The position numbers and the translations under genes are program-made. Below, piece by piece: positions 1 to 8,428 of a stretch of DNA of 48,908 nucleotides. Location of the stretch: positions 1 through 48,908 of the forward strand of contig JANXZB010000124.1 of the NCBI GenBank assembly GCA_025355765.1, given 5' to 3'. The notes under the pieces were generated by a model. It saw only the letters and a list, made by a program, of their open reading frames with translations. It ran no database searches and was not told the DNA's origin. Position 1 is the first letter of the stretch. Every line of letters starts with the position of its first letter. The stretch is from Actinomycetes bacterium. Its GTDB lineage: Bacteria; Actinomycetota; Actinomycetes; Nanopelagicales; Nanopelagicaceae.

Positions 1-131
1 TTGAGACCAGCGATGGAAAGGGCGAATGGGACACCGTCGGCGTGCACGAGAACGTGATCGCAGCGTCGGCGATGGCCTTGGAAGATGCAGTTACATTCGG
101 ACTGCTTAGGTTGGGACGAGTTCCAAGCTAG
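1..131 (+). CDS. cimA: (R)-citramalate synthase, C-terminal end only (partial)
   Basis: This is the last ~42 codons of a gene entering from the left, read from position 3 to the TAG at 129-131. The residues include WDTVGVHENVIAAS followed by AMALEDAVTFGLLR, which matches the end of the regulatory domain of citramalate synthase / 2-isopropylmalate synthase-like proteins (family pattern: W-x-TVGV-x-x-N-[IV]-I-x-A-S-x-x-AL-x-D-x-x-x-x-x-L). The enzyme condenses pyruvate and acetyl-CoA for isoleucine synthesis. The catalytic TIM barrel lies outside the window, so citramalate versus isopropylmalate activity rests on this tail alone. Its stop overlaps the stop of the convergent phosphatase gene in a shared CTAG. 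Confidence 0.72.
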   Translation, partial: ETSDGKGEWDTVGVHENVIAASAMALEDAVTFGLLRLGRVPS

Positions 132-1321
132 ATCTCGAAAGTCGCCGTCGTCTTCATTCGATGGACAACCAAGATAGTTACGTCGTCGGGTGCGTTATCC
201 CCTGCTAATTTGAGAAGTCCATCGACTACTGCGTGAGCGCTTGTTGCGTTTCTCACTGCGTTTTCAACGACGTTTAGGCTGTCGATGGTTCCTTCAAATA
301 AATCCAAGACGCCGTCACTTATTGCAACCAAAGTGTCTCCTGGCTCCATCGTGAAACTTTGCTCTTGCCACACTGTGTCAATTCCAGCACCTAACGGCGG
401 GTTCTCCGACCTCAAACGAGTGGTCGTGCCGTCATCACAGAGCACAAACGCGAGTCCGTGACCGGCGTCTACGTAGCGAACCTCTCCCGAATTGGTGTTG
501 AGTCGAGCATGGAAAAGCGTAGCGAAGCTGCCTACGCTATTGAGATCAGAATCTAGCGTTATCGCCGCCACTTCAACGGCTCTTACCAGATCACCACTTT
601 TAGAGCCCGCGCGCAAAACGGCACGGACAGTCGCTGCAATTATCGCGGCTGCCATTCCTTTTCCCATCACATCGACGAGAGTGAAGGCCTCGCCTTCATC
701 GACGTTGTACCAATCATAAAAATCTCCGCCGACCGCGCGGGCACTTGCACAACCGCCCGCTACTTCGTAGCCGCGGAGAACGGCGCGGTGCTTTGGGAGA
801 AGCCCACGTTGCACCTCTGCCGCCCTATCCAGCTCCGCATCAATCATCATCTCCTTCTGGACCCATAACGCGAGATCCATCAAGATTTCCTTTTCCTCGC
901 TCGTAATGGACCTCGGTTTAGGATCAAAGATGCACAATGCGCCAATTCGATCCCCACTGGGTGTTGTTAAGGGATACCCCGCATAGAAGCGAATATTGGG
1001 GTCGCCTAAAACCAATGGATTGCTGGCAAACTGTTCGTCTTTAGTTGCGTCTGGCACGTCGAAAATTTCGGGTCTGCGAATTGTGAAGTCACAGAAAGCA
1101 TCGCTGCGCTTGCCTTCTGTAAGATCGGTGCCGATTTTGGATTTGAACCATTGCCTATCTTGATCAATCAGGGAAATTGCGGCGGTTTCGACGCCAAAGA
1201 GTTGTTGGGCCAATCGAGTGATCCGATCAAATCTCTCCTCAGGCGGAGTATCAAGAATGTGGAGGTCGTTAAGGGCTGCCTGACGCTTCGCCTCCTTTTC
1301 CAGCGAGGTCACCTGACTCAT
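128..1321 (-). CDS. GAF-domain PP2C/SpoIIE-type serine phosphatase (RsbU-like)
   Basis: A 397-residue protein with an N-terminal GAF domain (about residues 20-160, starting after a motif containing LDTPPEERFDRI) and a C-terminal SpoIIE/PP2C phosphatase domain (about 170-390). Metal-binding aspartates are visible in GGDFYDWY, VDVMGKGMA, DAGHG, ISDGVLDLF and DNAPDDVTIL. Such enzymes dephosphorylate a STAS-domain antagonist and so release a partner from its anti-sigma kinase. No membrane segment is seen, so it should be cytoplasmic and sense a small ligand or redox state through GAF. It is the last gene of a leftward unit and its start forms an ATGA junction with the kinase gene upstream. The ligand is unknown. 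Confidence 0.88.
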   Translation of the reverse strand: MSQVTSLEKEAKRQAALNDLHILDTPPEERFDRITRLAQQLFGVETAAISLIDQDRQWFKSKIGTDLTEGKRSDAFCDFTIRRPEIFDVPDATKDEQFASNPLVLGDPNIRFYAGYPLTTPSGDRIGALCIFDPKPRSITSEEKEILMDLALWVQKEMMIDAELDRAAEVQRGLLPKHRAVLRGYEVAGGCASARAVGGDFYDWYNVDEGEAFTLVDVMGKGMAAAIIAATVRAVLRAGSKSGDLVRAVEVAAITLDSDLNSVGSFATLFHARLNTNSGEVRYVDAGHGLAFVLCDDGTTTRLRSENPPLGAGIDTVWQEQSFTMEPGDTLVAISDGVLDLFEGTIDSLNVVENAVRNATSAHAVVDGLLKLAGDNAPDDVTILVVHRMKTTATFEI

Positions 1322-1722
1322 GAGCGAAACTCCTTCCAGATGCGCCAGGTATTTCTGCCATCTGATGAATCGAATTCAAATTTATCAACTAATGATTTCA
1401 CCATTGGAATTCCACGGCCAGATTCGGCGTAATCCTCGGGCATAATGTGAGAATCTAACTCGAGGCTAAAAAGCTCGCCATTGTCAGAAATACTGGCCTC
1501 TAGATTATCTTTTGATGTGCTGACAGTAATGTTAAAAATAACCCCAGCTGTTGTTTCAGAGTACAAGATGATATTGGCTGCGAGTTCAATAATGGCGGTT
1601 TCAATTCTGATCTTTTCTTTTGCGGGTATTTCTGGATTCTCAGTCCATATTGTTTGAAGAAAATCGTGGACCGAGTCCACATCTTCGGGGGGCGCCGTAA
1701 GATTCCTTTGATATGTAGTCAT
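1318..1722 (-). CDS. Anti-sigma regulatory factor, serine kinase (RsbW/SpoIIAB-like HATPase)
   Basis: A small GHKL ATPase. The N box is seen around ETAIIELAANIILYSE and the ATP lid glycines in ISDNGELF and ESGRGIPMVKSLVDKFEF. Family members phosphorylate a serine of their STAS antagonist and bind a sigma factor or other target. A GTG at 1731 would overlap the STAS gene by 8 bases; the ATG at 1722 lies one base beyond the STAS stop (TGA-A-ATG) and is chosen here. It sits between its expected substrate (STAS) and the phosphatase that reverses the reaction. No sigma factor gene is adjacent, so the output partner is unknown. Confidence 0.83.
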   Translation of the reverse strand: MTTYQRNLTAPPEDVDSVHDFLQTIWTENPEIPAKEKIRIETAIIELAANIILYSETTAGVIFNITVSTSKDNLEASISDNGELFSLELDSHIMPEDYAESGRGIPMVKSLVDKFEFDSSDGRNTWRIWKEFRS

Positions 1723-1723
1723 T

Positions 1724-2056
1724 TCATTCACTGAAGGCTGTTTCTGCGGTTTCGTATGCGTTGAGTACGCGATCCATGTTGGTCAACTCCAGAACAAGGC
1801 GCACCTGTTCCGTTGGTCCGGCGATTCGAAGATCTCCACCGGCTTGCCGAGTGCTCTTCAAGCCATTAATCAATGCACCAAGACCGGAGGAATCTATGAA
1901 ATCGACGGCGGAAAGATCAATTACCACTTTGGAGTTTCCGGCGGCAACGGCGGAGTGAACTTCCTGTCGCAGGTGCGGTGCTGAGACCATGTTCAATTTG
2001 CCTTCAAGTTTTAGTACTGCAACCCCTCCGCCGAGGAGTTTCGAGTGAATATCCAT
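1724..2056 (-). CDS. STAS-domain anti-sigma factor antagonist (RsbV/SpoIIAA-like)
   Basis: A 110-residue single STAS domain. The phosphorylation loop reads VDFIDSSGLGALI; the serine pair at residues 56-57 contains the site the partner kinase would modify. The length is typical of SpoIIAA/RsbV proteins. It starts at ATG 2056, two bases beyond the stop of the glycosyltransferase gene and behind a GAGGGG ribosome-binding site, so the two genes are almost certainly co-transcribed. In the family, the unphosphorylated protein captures the kinase and frees its target. The tie to a polysaccharide synthase gene suggests, by inference, control of envelope or exopolysaccharide production. Confidence 0.87.
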   Translation of the reverse strand: MDIHSKLLGGGVAVLKLEGKLNMVSAPHLRQEVHSAVAAGNSKVVIDLSAVDFIDSSGLGALINGLKSTRQAGGDLRIAGPTEQVRLVLELTNMDRVLNAYETAETAFSE

Positions 2057-2058
2057 TT

Positions 2059-3996
2059 TTATTTCCCCTCAGGTTGTACGCCACGAAATCGTACCGCTCT
2101 TAACAAAATACCCATAAGCGCCAGGTCCCATAGAACCCACGCGACATTTACGCCGGTGCCTATCGGCTCGCCTAAACCCTGCGCCAGACGCGTGATACCT
2201 ATGACTGCGGCGATGAGCAGAATGACGGAAACGACTATTTGGTACTTAATAAGTCGCCATTGGCGATTCCCTGCTTGTCGAGTTTTAGGGGTAACCACAA
2301 AACCAAGTGGTCGATCAAAGTAAACATTGGCCACGGCACTGGTGACCGCTTTCAACCAAATCGGGAATAGAGCCAAACTATATTGCTGACCCCGCCACGT
2401 GGAAATCCCCTTGCTGACGACAAAGAAAAGCAATTGGTTAGCAATCATAAATGGGATGAAATGGTAGAAATACGTTGCGGAAATAGACTTGACGGGCAAG
2501 ATGCCAAAGCAGAGATACACGACTGGAGCAACAAAGTAGACGATCGCCGCGAAGCCGCTTAGGTAACTCCACATGGTTGCGAAATAGAGGAGCTTTTGAG
2601 CTATCGAAAGCCCTTTCTGCACCAGCGGGTTTTCGCGCAACATGACCTGCATGGTGCCCTGCGCCCAGCGAAGTCGTTGTTTGAGCATGCTGCTTAGATC
2701 GTCAGGGGCAAGACCAATGGCCAACGTTTCGTGGTGATACAGGCTCTTCCATCCCATTGCATGAAGTCTCATGGACGTTGCCATGTCTTCCGTAACGGAG
2801 ACCGTTGCCAGGGGCATCAATGGTTGGGCTTCGTCAGAGCGATCAACATCTAGCGATCGAAGCAACTGTGAGACCGCTTCCAGAGCACCCAGCGGTGTTA
2901 AGTCGCGAGACGAGAGAAGGTCAGTGGTTTTTTCGACGTCTAGAATCACATCCCAATCTTCATCTGTCTGCGAATGGATCTGACCAATGATTTCTAGGTC
3001 ATCTGCCATCACTTGCAAGTGAGATTTGACTAACCTCTTAGAGACCTCTGTGATTCGACGTTGCAGTGCGTACGTGGCGTCGGCAATGGTCGCCCCGCTG
3101 CCGATTGCTAAACGCGTCTCTGCGATCGCTTGTCCAACATTCTTTAAAGAATATTGGACTTCCGGGATGTCCGATATTGACGAGCGTTGAGTACGCGCAA
3201 GAATTCGATCAGCACTCCGAAGGGCTTGCCTCACTGCAATCTCAATCTCCTTTACATATTGGGAGATTCCGAGTTGCATTAAAGCCTCTCGCCGCAAGAC
3301 TGCATTTGATCCGCAGAAGAAGGCGGCGTTCCAGGCATTCTTGCCCTGCTGGATTGGACCGTAGAAGAGAGGAGCTTGGCTTCCAAGGGGATCATAGGTA
3401 GAAACGTTGCCAAACCATTGTGGCGTCTGCACCAAGGCAATCTTAGGATCTTCAAAGTACCCAAGGGTGTGGTCGAGAATTTCTGGATATGGAACCTGAT
3501 CGGCGTCCAGAATCAACATGAACTCGCCGCTGGTCGACATTAAGGCGTTATTGAGATTACCGGCTTTCGCATGGAGTGGGCGATTCTCCCAATTAGGGCC
3601 CCGTTTTACATATCCGACTCCGATGCTTTCGGCAGCATGGCGCATTTCATCGCGGGCGCCGTCATCCAAGATCCACGTCTTGTGCGGGTAACGTATTTTC
3701 TGAGCGGCCATCGCGGTAGCAATCACAAGATCGATCGGCTCGTTGAAGGTTGTAATAAATACGTCCACCGTGAGGCCATCTGCTGGCACATGGATCACCG
3801 GCTTTCCATCTGCCCGCCACACCGTGAATCCGAAAAAGAAGACATCGATAAAGTTGTACGTCTCCGCACAAACAAGGGGTACTGCAATCCACCACGCATG
3901 CCAATTGAGGGAGAAGAACCATCTCCAAAGGATGTAATTGAGTCCAAGCGCCAAGGTGACAACCACGCACATACGTACCAGGAGATTGCGGCTCAT
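2059..3996 (-). CDS. Membrane glycosyltransferase family 2, cellulose-synthase-like, with a large internal insertion
   Basis: A 645-residue processive GT2 enzyme. Two transmembrane segments lie near residues 5-28 and 33-55, the catalytic core spans about 75-445, and several further segments lie between about 468 and 637. The core carries DDG (111-113), DAD (164-166), the acceptor motif TED (402-404) and QRLRW (440-444), the D,D,D,QxxRW set of BcsA-type synthases. No C-terminal PilZ domain is seen. About 150 residues (roughly 246-398, helical and charged) interrupt the core between the substrate loop CGSNAVLRREAL and TED, where ordinary members have about 10-15 residues. The start at ATG 3996 follows an AGGAG. 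The polymer made is unknown. It heads an operon with the partner-switching genes. Confidence 0.85.
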   Translation of the reverse strand: MSRNLLVRMCVVVTLALGLNYILWRWFFSLNWHAWWIAVPLVCAETYNFIDVFFFGFTVWRADGKPVIHVPADGLTVDVFITTFNEPIDLVIATAMAAQKIRYPHKTWILDDGARDEMRHAAESIGVGYVKRGPNWENRPLHAKAGNLNNALMSTSGEFMLILDADQVPYPEILDHTLGYFEDPKIALVQTPQWFGNVSTYDPLGSQAPLFYGPIQQGKNAWNAAFFCGSNAVLRREALMQLGISQYVKEIEIAVRQALRSADRILARTQRSSISDIPEVQYSLKNVGQAIAETRLAIGSGATIADATYALQRRITEVSKRLVKSHLQVMADDLEIIGQIHSQTDEDWDVILDVEKTTDLLSSRDLTPLGALEAVSQLLRSLDVDRSDEAQPLMPLATVSVTEDMATSMRLHAMGWKSLYHHETLAIGLAPDDLSSMLKQRLRWAQGTMQVMLRENPLVQKGLSIAQKLLYFATMWSYLSGFAAIVYFVAPVVYLCFGILPVKSISATYFYHFIPFMIANQLLFFVVSKGISTWRGQQYSLALFPIWLKAVTSAVANVYFDRPLGFVVTPKTRQAGNRQWRLIKYQIVVSVILLIAAVIGITRLAQGLGEPIGTGVNVAWVLWDLALMGILLRAVRFRGVQPEGK

Positions 3997-4091
3997 TCGG
4001 CTCCTCTGGGGATTCTTCCCCTCTTGGTATTCGTTATATGGAGTTTAGGTGCGTTAGATATAAAAAGGGGAGCCCACAGTAATCTTGAGGC

Positions 4092-5009
4092 GTGAAGACC
4101 GCGGATTTCGATGAAGTGAGTGCCACTTTTGAGGGTCATCTTCGGAGTGAGCGAGATCTCTCTATTCATAGCATTCGCGCTTACCTCGGAGACTTAGAGA
4201 GCCTTGTAAAGCATTTGCAGGCATTGGGCGTTTCTGACATTTCGAAACTGGATCTTTCTCATATTCGATCGTGGTTGGCCACGATGCAGGTCAAGGGAGG
4301 AGCGCGTACCTCCTTATCTCGGCGGGCTGTGTCGATTCGTCTCTTCACCAAATGGGCCAACAAGGTCGGGCTGATTCCGACGGATGTAGGACTGGCACTG
4401 GCAATTCCCAAAGCCCATCGCAGGTTGCCTGACGTGTTGGATATACCGAATGCTCTTCTTGCCATGCAGTCACTTGCCACGCGGGTAGGCGAGGAGGAGA
4501 CGCCCGCTGCTCTACGGGATTGCGCCATGGTCGAGGTGCTTTATGCAAGCGGGGCTCGAGTGGCCGAACTCTGTGGGCTTGATTTTGGCGATGTTGATTA
4601 TGAACGTCAGACAATCCGGGTACTTGGAAAGGGAAACAAAGAACGGACCATCCCCATTGGCAATCCTGCAATGAGCGCCCTCAAGGCATGGCTCACCGAT
4701 GGCCGTCCGAAACTGGCAACAGCAGAGTCTGCCAACGCAGTTTTTATTGGCATCCGCGGCAAGAGGATTGATCAACGCACGGTTCGTACCGTTGTTTATG
4801 AAGCCTTATCTGCCCTAGAAGGTGTGGGACGGATGGGACCGCATGGATTGCGCCATTCGGCAGCGACTCATCTGCTCGAAGGCGGCGCAGACCTGCGGAC
4901 AGTTCAGGAAATTCTCGGACATGCATCCCTTGCCACGACGCAGATCTACACCCATGTATCAACCGAGAGGTTGCAGAAGGGGTTCAAGCAGGCACATCCG
5001 CGCGCTTAA
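4092..5009 (+). CDS. xerC: Tyrosine site-specific recombinase XerC
   Basis: A 305-residue tyrosine recombinase with an N-terminal SAM-like core-binding domain (about 5-90) and a C-terminal catalytic domain. The active-site set is complete: R156 in ASGARVAEL, K180 in LGKGNKERT, H251 and R254 in HGLRHSAATHLL, H277 in LGHASLATTQ and Y286 in IYTHVS. Together with XerD it resolves chromosome dimers at dif. The position upstream of rpsB is the usual one for xerC in actinobacteria, which argues against a phage or integron integrase. It starts at GTG 4092 just after TTGAGG and is divergent from the glycosyltransferase gene across a 95-bp gap. Confidence 0.88.
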   Translation: MKTADFDEVSATFEGHLRSERDLSIHSIRAYLGDLESLVKHLQALGVSDISKLDLSHIRSWLATMQVKGGARTSLSRRAVSIRLFTKWANKVGLIPTDVGLALAIPKAHRRLPDVLDIPNALLAMQSLATRVGEEETPAALRDCAMVEVLYASGARVAELCGLDFGDVDYERQTIRVLGKGNKERTIPIGNPAMSALKAWLTDGRPKLATAESANAVFIGIRGKRIDQRTVRTVVYEALSALEGVGRMGPHGLRHSAATHLLEGGADLRTVQEILGHASLATTQIYTHVSTERLQKGFKQAHPRA

Positions 5010-5133
5010 TCTTGTGGTGCAAATCTCAGCTGACAAAGTAGAAGCAAAGGAAACGTTCGGCTACTTCCAAACAATGAGGAATATTTTTTAACTGCGTCAA
5101 AACGACGCGACCAAATATTTGGAGTTGATCAAA

Positions 5134-5646
5134 ATGAAGATGAGGATGATGGCGTCCCTGCTAGTGGGCGCGGCTTTGGTTTGGGGTTCGGGAGTTTCCG
5201 CAGGTACTGCCACTCCGTACGCATCTAGTTCCCTCAAGGCACAACTGCAATACATCGTTGAAGAAGAGAAGTTGGCCCGTGACGTTTACACCGCCCTGGC
5301 AGTGAGTGCGGTGAACCCCCGTTTTGCCGACATCGCCCGCGCCGAGCAGATTCATATGAACGAGGCGTCGGCAATTCTCAAAACCTATGGAATTTGGAAC
5401 CCAACCCTAACTCGCGCGCCAGGAGTCTTTTACAACAAGACTTTGGCAAATCTCTATACGACGCTGGTCGCCAAGGGGTCACAATCATTGTTTGATGCTT
5501 ATGCAGTCGGAGTCACCATCGAGCAGACCGATATAGCCGACTTGGCCACCATGGCAAAAAATGCCACTCAGGCAGATATTCAATATCTATTGGCATCGTT
5601 GAAGGCCGGTTCCACCAACCACCTGGCTGCTTTTAAGCGCTACTAG
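5134..5646 (+). CDS. Secreted DUF2202 (ferritin-like fold) protein
   Basis: A 170-residue protein with a signal peptide of about 22-25 residues (basic MKMR, hydrophobic ASLLVGAALVWG, small residues before the likely cleavage near VSAG). The mature part is a helical DUF2202 domain, recognised by LQYIVEEEKLARDVYTAL and IARAEQIHMNEASAIL, whose Glu and His spacing recalls ferritin-like metal sites. Function is not established for the family. ATG 5134 is chosen because GGAG at 5121-5124 sits 9 bases upstream; an in-frame TTG at 5119 has no such site. It is a single-gene unit closed by a strong hairpin. Confidence 0.8.
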   Translation: MKMRMMASLLVGAALVWGSGVSAGTATPYASSSLKAQLQYIVEEEKLARDVYTALAVSAVNPRFADIARAEQIHMNEASAILKTYGIWNPTLTRAPGVFYNKTLANLYTTLVAKGSQSLFDAYAVGVTIEQTDIADLATMAKNATQADIQYLLASLKAGSTNHLAAFKRY

Positions 5647-5660
5647 GCATATATCAAGGT

Positions 5661-5697
5661 AAAAAGCGGGGTCCTCTCAAAAAGGGGACCCCCTTTA
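5661..5697 (+). terminator. Rho-independent terminator after the DUF2202 gene
   Basis: A perfect 7-bp GC-rich stem, GGGGTCC (5668-5674) with GGACCCC (5686-5692), is preceded by five A and followed by a short T run. It lies 21 bases beyond the stop codon and separates this gene from the rpsB cluster. Confidence 0.7.
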
Positions 5698-5752
5698 CAT
5701 GCTCAAAATTGCGGAACGTTGACCCAATCTTGTCGGGTAGGATTCACCCTGC

Positions 5753-5768
5753 ATCACAAAACTGTGAT
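5753..5768. promoter_or_regulatory. Short perfect inverted repeat upstream of rpsB
   Basis: ATCACA (5753-5758) and TGTGAT (5763-5768) are separated by AAAC. It may be a protein-binding site or the start of the rpsB leader. No convincing -35/-10 pair with 16-18 bp spacing could be placed around it, so its role is open. Confidence 0.3.
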
Positions 5769-5803
5769 GACTTCACGCACCTAGCTAGAACCACCTCGGT
5801 CCA

Positions 5804-5869
5804 GTTCGCTGGTCGGTGTTTTAGGTGCAGAGGGCCGGCAGGTAGTTGGCCCAATAACCGAGAGCGAAC
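5804..5869 (+). promoter_or_regulatory. Candidate structured 5' leader of rpsB
   Basis: A long hairpin can form in the untranslated leader. GTTCGCT (5804-5810) pairs with AGCGAAC (5863-5869) and, after a small internal loop, TCGGT (5813-5817) pairs with ACCGA (5857-5861). Nested inside, GGGCC (5832-5836) pairs with GGCCC (5848-5852). The structure ends 36 bases before the rpsB ATG. Autoregulation by S2 binding its own leader is known in E. coli; applying that here is inference from position and structure alone. Confidence 0.45.
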
Positions 5870-5905
5870 CTCTTAACGGATGTTCGCAAGAAGGAGTGTG
5901 CCGCC

Positions 5906-6772
5906 ATGGCGGTTGTAACAATGCGAGAACTTCTCGACAGCGGAGTCCACTTCGGACACCAGACTCGTCGATGGAATCCAAAGATGAAGCGCTTCATTTT
6001 CACAGAGCGCAACGGCATCTACATCATCGATATCCAGCAGTCGTTAGGCCTTATTGATAGCGCCTATGAATTTGTGAAGGACGTCGTCGCCAAGGGCGGA
6101 CACGTACTTTATGTTGGAACGAAGAAGCAGGCTCAAGAGCCGATTATCCAGCAGTCGGCACGCGTTGGAATGCCTTACGTCACCGAGCGTTGGCTCGGCG
6201 GAATGCTCACCAACTTCCCAACCGTCTACAAGCGAATCCAGCGCCTCAAGGAACTTGAAGCACTTGAAACCGCCAACGACCAGCTGTTGACCAAGAAGGA
6301 ATTGCTTGTTCTTCGCCGCGAACGCGAAAAACTGAACAAGAACCTCAACGGAATTCGTAACATGACCAAGTTGCCAAGTGCAATTTGGGTAGTTGATACC
6401 AAGAAGGAACACCTCGCAGTCGCTGAGGCGAAGAAGCTAGGAATTCCCGTTATTGCAATTCTCGACACCAACTGCGATCCAGATGAAGTTGATTTCAAGA
6501 TCCCAGGCAATGACGATGCAATTCGATCGATTGGTCTTCTAACTCGCGTCATTACCGACGCGATTGCCGCTGGCCTGCAAGCACGCGCCGCGGCAAGTGT
6601 TAAAGAAGAAGTAAAGCCTGATGCGGAATCAGTTGCTGCCGGAGAGCCTTTGGCCGACTGGGAGAACGAGATCCTCACGGGTGGGGCAGTAGCCGCGGAA
6701 ACACCTGCGGAGACACTAGCGGTTGTTGAAATACCAGTAGTCGCCGAGACTGCTGTCGTAACGGAGGCATAA
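5906..6772 (+). CDS. rpsB: 30S ribosomal protein S2
   Basis: A 288-residue S2 protein, recognised by [20 protein letters not shown], the segment around [12 protein letters not shown], and [11 protein letters not shown]. It joins the small subunit late in assembly and helps seat S1 or the mRNA. The C-terminal ~50 residues form an Ala/Glu/Val-rich tail of the kind often seen in actinobacterial S2. ATG 5906 follows AAGGAG at 5891-5896. One base separates its stop from tsf, so the two are translated together. Confidence 0.98.
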   Translation: MAVVTMRELLDSGVHFGHQTRRWNPKMKRFIFTERNGIYIIDIQQSLGLIDSAYEFVKDVVAKGGHVLYVGTKKQAQEPIIQQSARVGMPYVTERWLGGMLTNFPTVYKRIQRLKELEALETANDQLLTKKELLVLRREREKLNKNLNGIRNMTKLPSAIWVVDTKKEHLAVAEAKKLGIPVIAILDTNCDPDEVDFKIPGNDDAIRSIGLLTRVITDAIAAGLQARAAASVKEEVKPDAESVAAGEPLADWENEILTGGAVAAETPAETLAVVEIPVVAETAVVTEA

Positions 6773-6773
6773 A

Positions 6774-7598
6774 TTGAATTACTCAGCAGCAGATGTAAAG
6801 AGACTTCGCGAGGCTACGGCTGCGGGAATGCTCGACTGCAAAAAAGCGCTAGATGAGGCCGATGGTGACTACGACAAGGCAGTGGAGATCATCCGCGTTA
6901 AGGGCCTGAAAGGCGTCACCAAGCGCGAGGGTCGTCTGACCTCAAACGGCCTTGTAGTTGCAAAGGTGCAGAACAACGTCGGAGTCATGCTCGAACTCAA
7001 CTGCGAGACCGACTTCGTATCCAAAGGTGAGCGTTTTCAGGCGCTCGCTGATGAACTATTGGAGCACCTGACCGAATCAAACATCTCCGATCTTGATGCC
7101 TTCTTGGCTTCTGAGATTAAGCCTGGCAAGAAGGTTCAGGATGTCATCGATGAGGCCAATGCGACGTTGGGTGAGAAGATTGAAGTTCGTCGCATTGCAA
7201 TTCTTGAAGGGCCAGTAGGTATCTACCTGCACCGCACGAGTCCAGATCTTCCTCCGCAACTTGGCGTTATCGTCCAGTTGACCAAGGACGCTCTAGAGAT
7301 CGGTAAGGATGTCGCTCAGCACATTGCGGCATTTGCACCTTCTTATGTCAGCCGTGAAGACGTTCCAGCCGAGCTGATCGAGAACGAGCGACACGTCGCC
7401 GAGGAGACAGCCCGTAACGAGGGAAAGCCAGAGGCTTCCCTTACCAAGATCGTGGAAGGTCGGATTACTGGTTTCGTCAAGGAAGTCAGCCTGGTCGAGC
7501 AGGCATTCGCTAAGGATGCCAAGAAGACGGTCAAGCAGATTCTTGATGAGGCAGGCACTGCGGTTAAGGCCTTCAAGCGTTTCCGCGTGGGTCAGTAA
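6774..7598 (+). CDS. tsf: Translation elongation factor Ts
   Basis: A 274-residue EF-Ts, the guanine nucleotide exchange factor for EF-Tu. The N-terminal UBA-like domain and family signature are clear (VKRLREATAAGMLDCKKAL), followed by the core motif NCETDFVSKGERF. The start is TTG 6774; the Shine-Dalgarno sequence CGGAGG lies inside the end of rpsB. A TTG start for such a strongly expressed gene is unusual but fits the conserved N terminus exactly. It is the second gene of the rpsB cluster. Confidence 0.97.
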   Translation: MNYSAADVKRLREATAAGMLDCKKALDEADGDYDKAVEIIRVKGLKGVTKREGRLTSNGLVVAKVQNNVGVMLELNCETDFVSKGERFQALADELLEHLTESNISDLDAFLASEIKPGKKVQDVIDEANATLGEKIEVRRIAILEGPVGIYLHRTSPDLPPQLGVIVQLTKDALEIGKDVAQHIAAFAPSYVSREDVPAELIENERHVAEETARNEGKPEASLTKIVEGRITGFVKEVSLVEQAFAKDAKKTVKQILDEAGTAVKAFKRFRVGQ

Positions 7599-7651
7599 CG
7601 AAAGAGAACGAAGACCTTTAGAATCTGAATCAATAAGCGAGAGGAGCACTC

Positions 7652-8374
7652 ATGCCCGGTACTAGAGGTAGTTACGGGCGGGTGCTCCTTAAACTTTCTG
7701 GTGAAGTTTTCGGTGGGGTAAAGGGCATTGGCGTCGATCCTGACGTTGTTCAAGATGTGGCAAAGCAGATCGCAGATGTGGTGCGAACTGGTGTACAGGT
7801 TGCCATTGTTGTGGGAGGCGGAAATTACTTCCGCGGCGCAGAACTACAACAAAGAGGTATGGATCGAGCTCGAGCCGACTACATGGGCATGCTCGGTACC
7901 GTGATGAACTGCCTCGCCCTGCAAGATTTTCTTGAGAAGCAAGGCATCGACACACGTGTTCAAACTGCCATCACGATGGGCCAGGTCGCAGAGCCCTACA
8001 TTCCTCGCCGTGCGATTCGCCACCTTGAAAAGGGTCGCGTTGTCATCTTTGGCGCGGGAGCCGGAATGCCGTTCTTTACTACCGACACCGTCTCAGCCCA
8101 GCGGGCATTGGAGATTGGCGCCGAAGCGTTGCTTCTGGCTAAGAGCGGTGTGGATGGCGTGTACTCAAGTGATCCTAAGAAGGATCCCAGCGCTACCAAG
8201 TTCGACAATATTTCCTACGATGAGGTCATATCCAAGTCATTGGCGGTTGCCGATGCTGCTGCTTTCAGCATCTGTCGCGAAAATGGGCTGCCGATCATCG
8301 TTTTTGATCTCAAAGTCAACGGGAATATCGGTCGTGCGGTCCGCGGCGAAGTAATAGGTACTCTTGTCGCATAA
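7652..8374 (+). CDS. pyrH: Uridylate kinase (UMP kinase)
   Basis: A 240-residue amino-acid-kinase-fold enzyme that phosphorylates UMP to UDP with ATP. Phosphate-binding segments include KLSGEVFGG and [10 protein letters not shown]; the UMP-binding region [11 protein letters not shown] and [15 protein letters not shown] near the C-terminal half are typical. ATG 7652 follows GAGAGGAG. It lies 53 bp beyond tsf and ahead of frr, the standard bacterial order. Confidence 0.97.
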   Translation: MPGTRGSYGRVLLKLSGEVFGGVKGIGVDPDVVQDVAKQIADVVRTGVQVAIVVGGGNYFRGAELQQRGMDRARADYMGMLGTVMNCLALQDFLEKQGIDTRVQTAITMGQVAEPYIPRRAIRHLEKGRVVIFGAGAGMPFFTTDTVSAQRALEIGAEALLLAKSGVDGVYSSDPKKDPSATKFDNISYDEVISKSLAVADAAAFSICRENGLPIIVFDLKVNGNIGRAVRGEVIGTLVA

Positions 8375-8428
8375 GCGATATTTGATCCAAGATCTTGCAC
8401 AAGATTTCTCGAGGGAGATGGAGTGGTA

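Noticed and set aside
1151-1432. 93-codon plus-strand frame across the phosphatase/kinase junction
   Set aside because: It is antisense to two well-supported genes and shows no ribosome-binding site or domain.
3571-4095. 174-codon open frame on the plus strand opposite the glycosyltransferase start
   Set aside because: It lies antisense to a gene with complete catalytic motifs and shows no family resemblance.
4092-5009. Integron or phage integrase
   Set aside because: Its place before rpsB, its length and the absence of att-like repeats or cargo fit housekeeping XerC.
5719-5743. Promoter with TTGACC (-35) and TAGGAT (-10) before rpsB
   Set aside because: The spacer is only 13 bp, too short for a standard sigma-70-type promoter.
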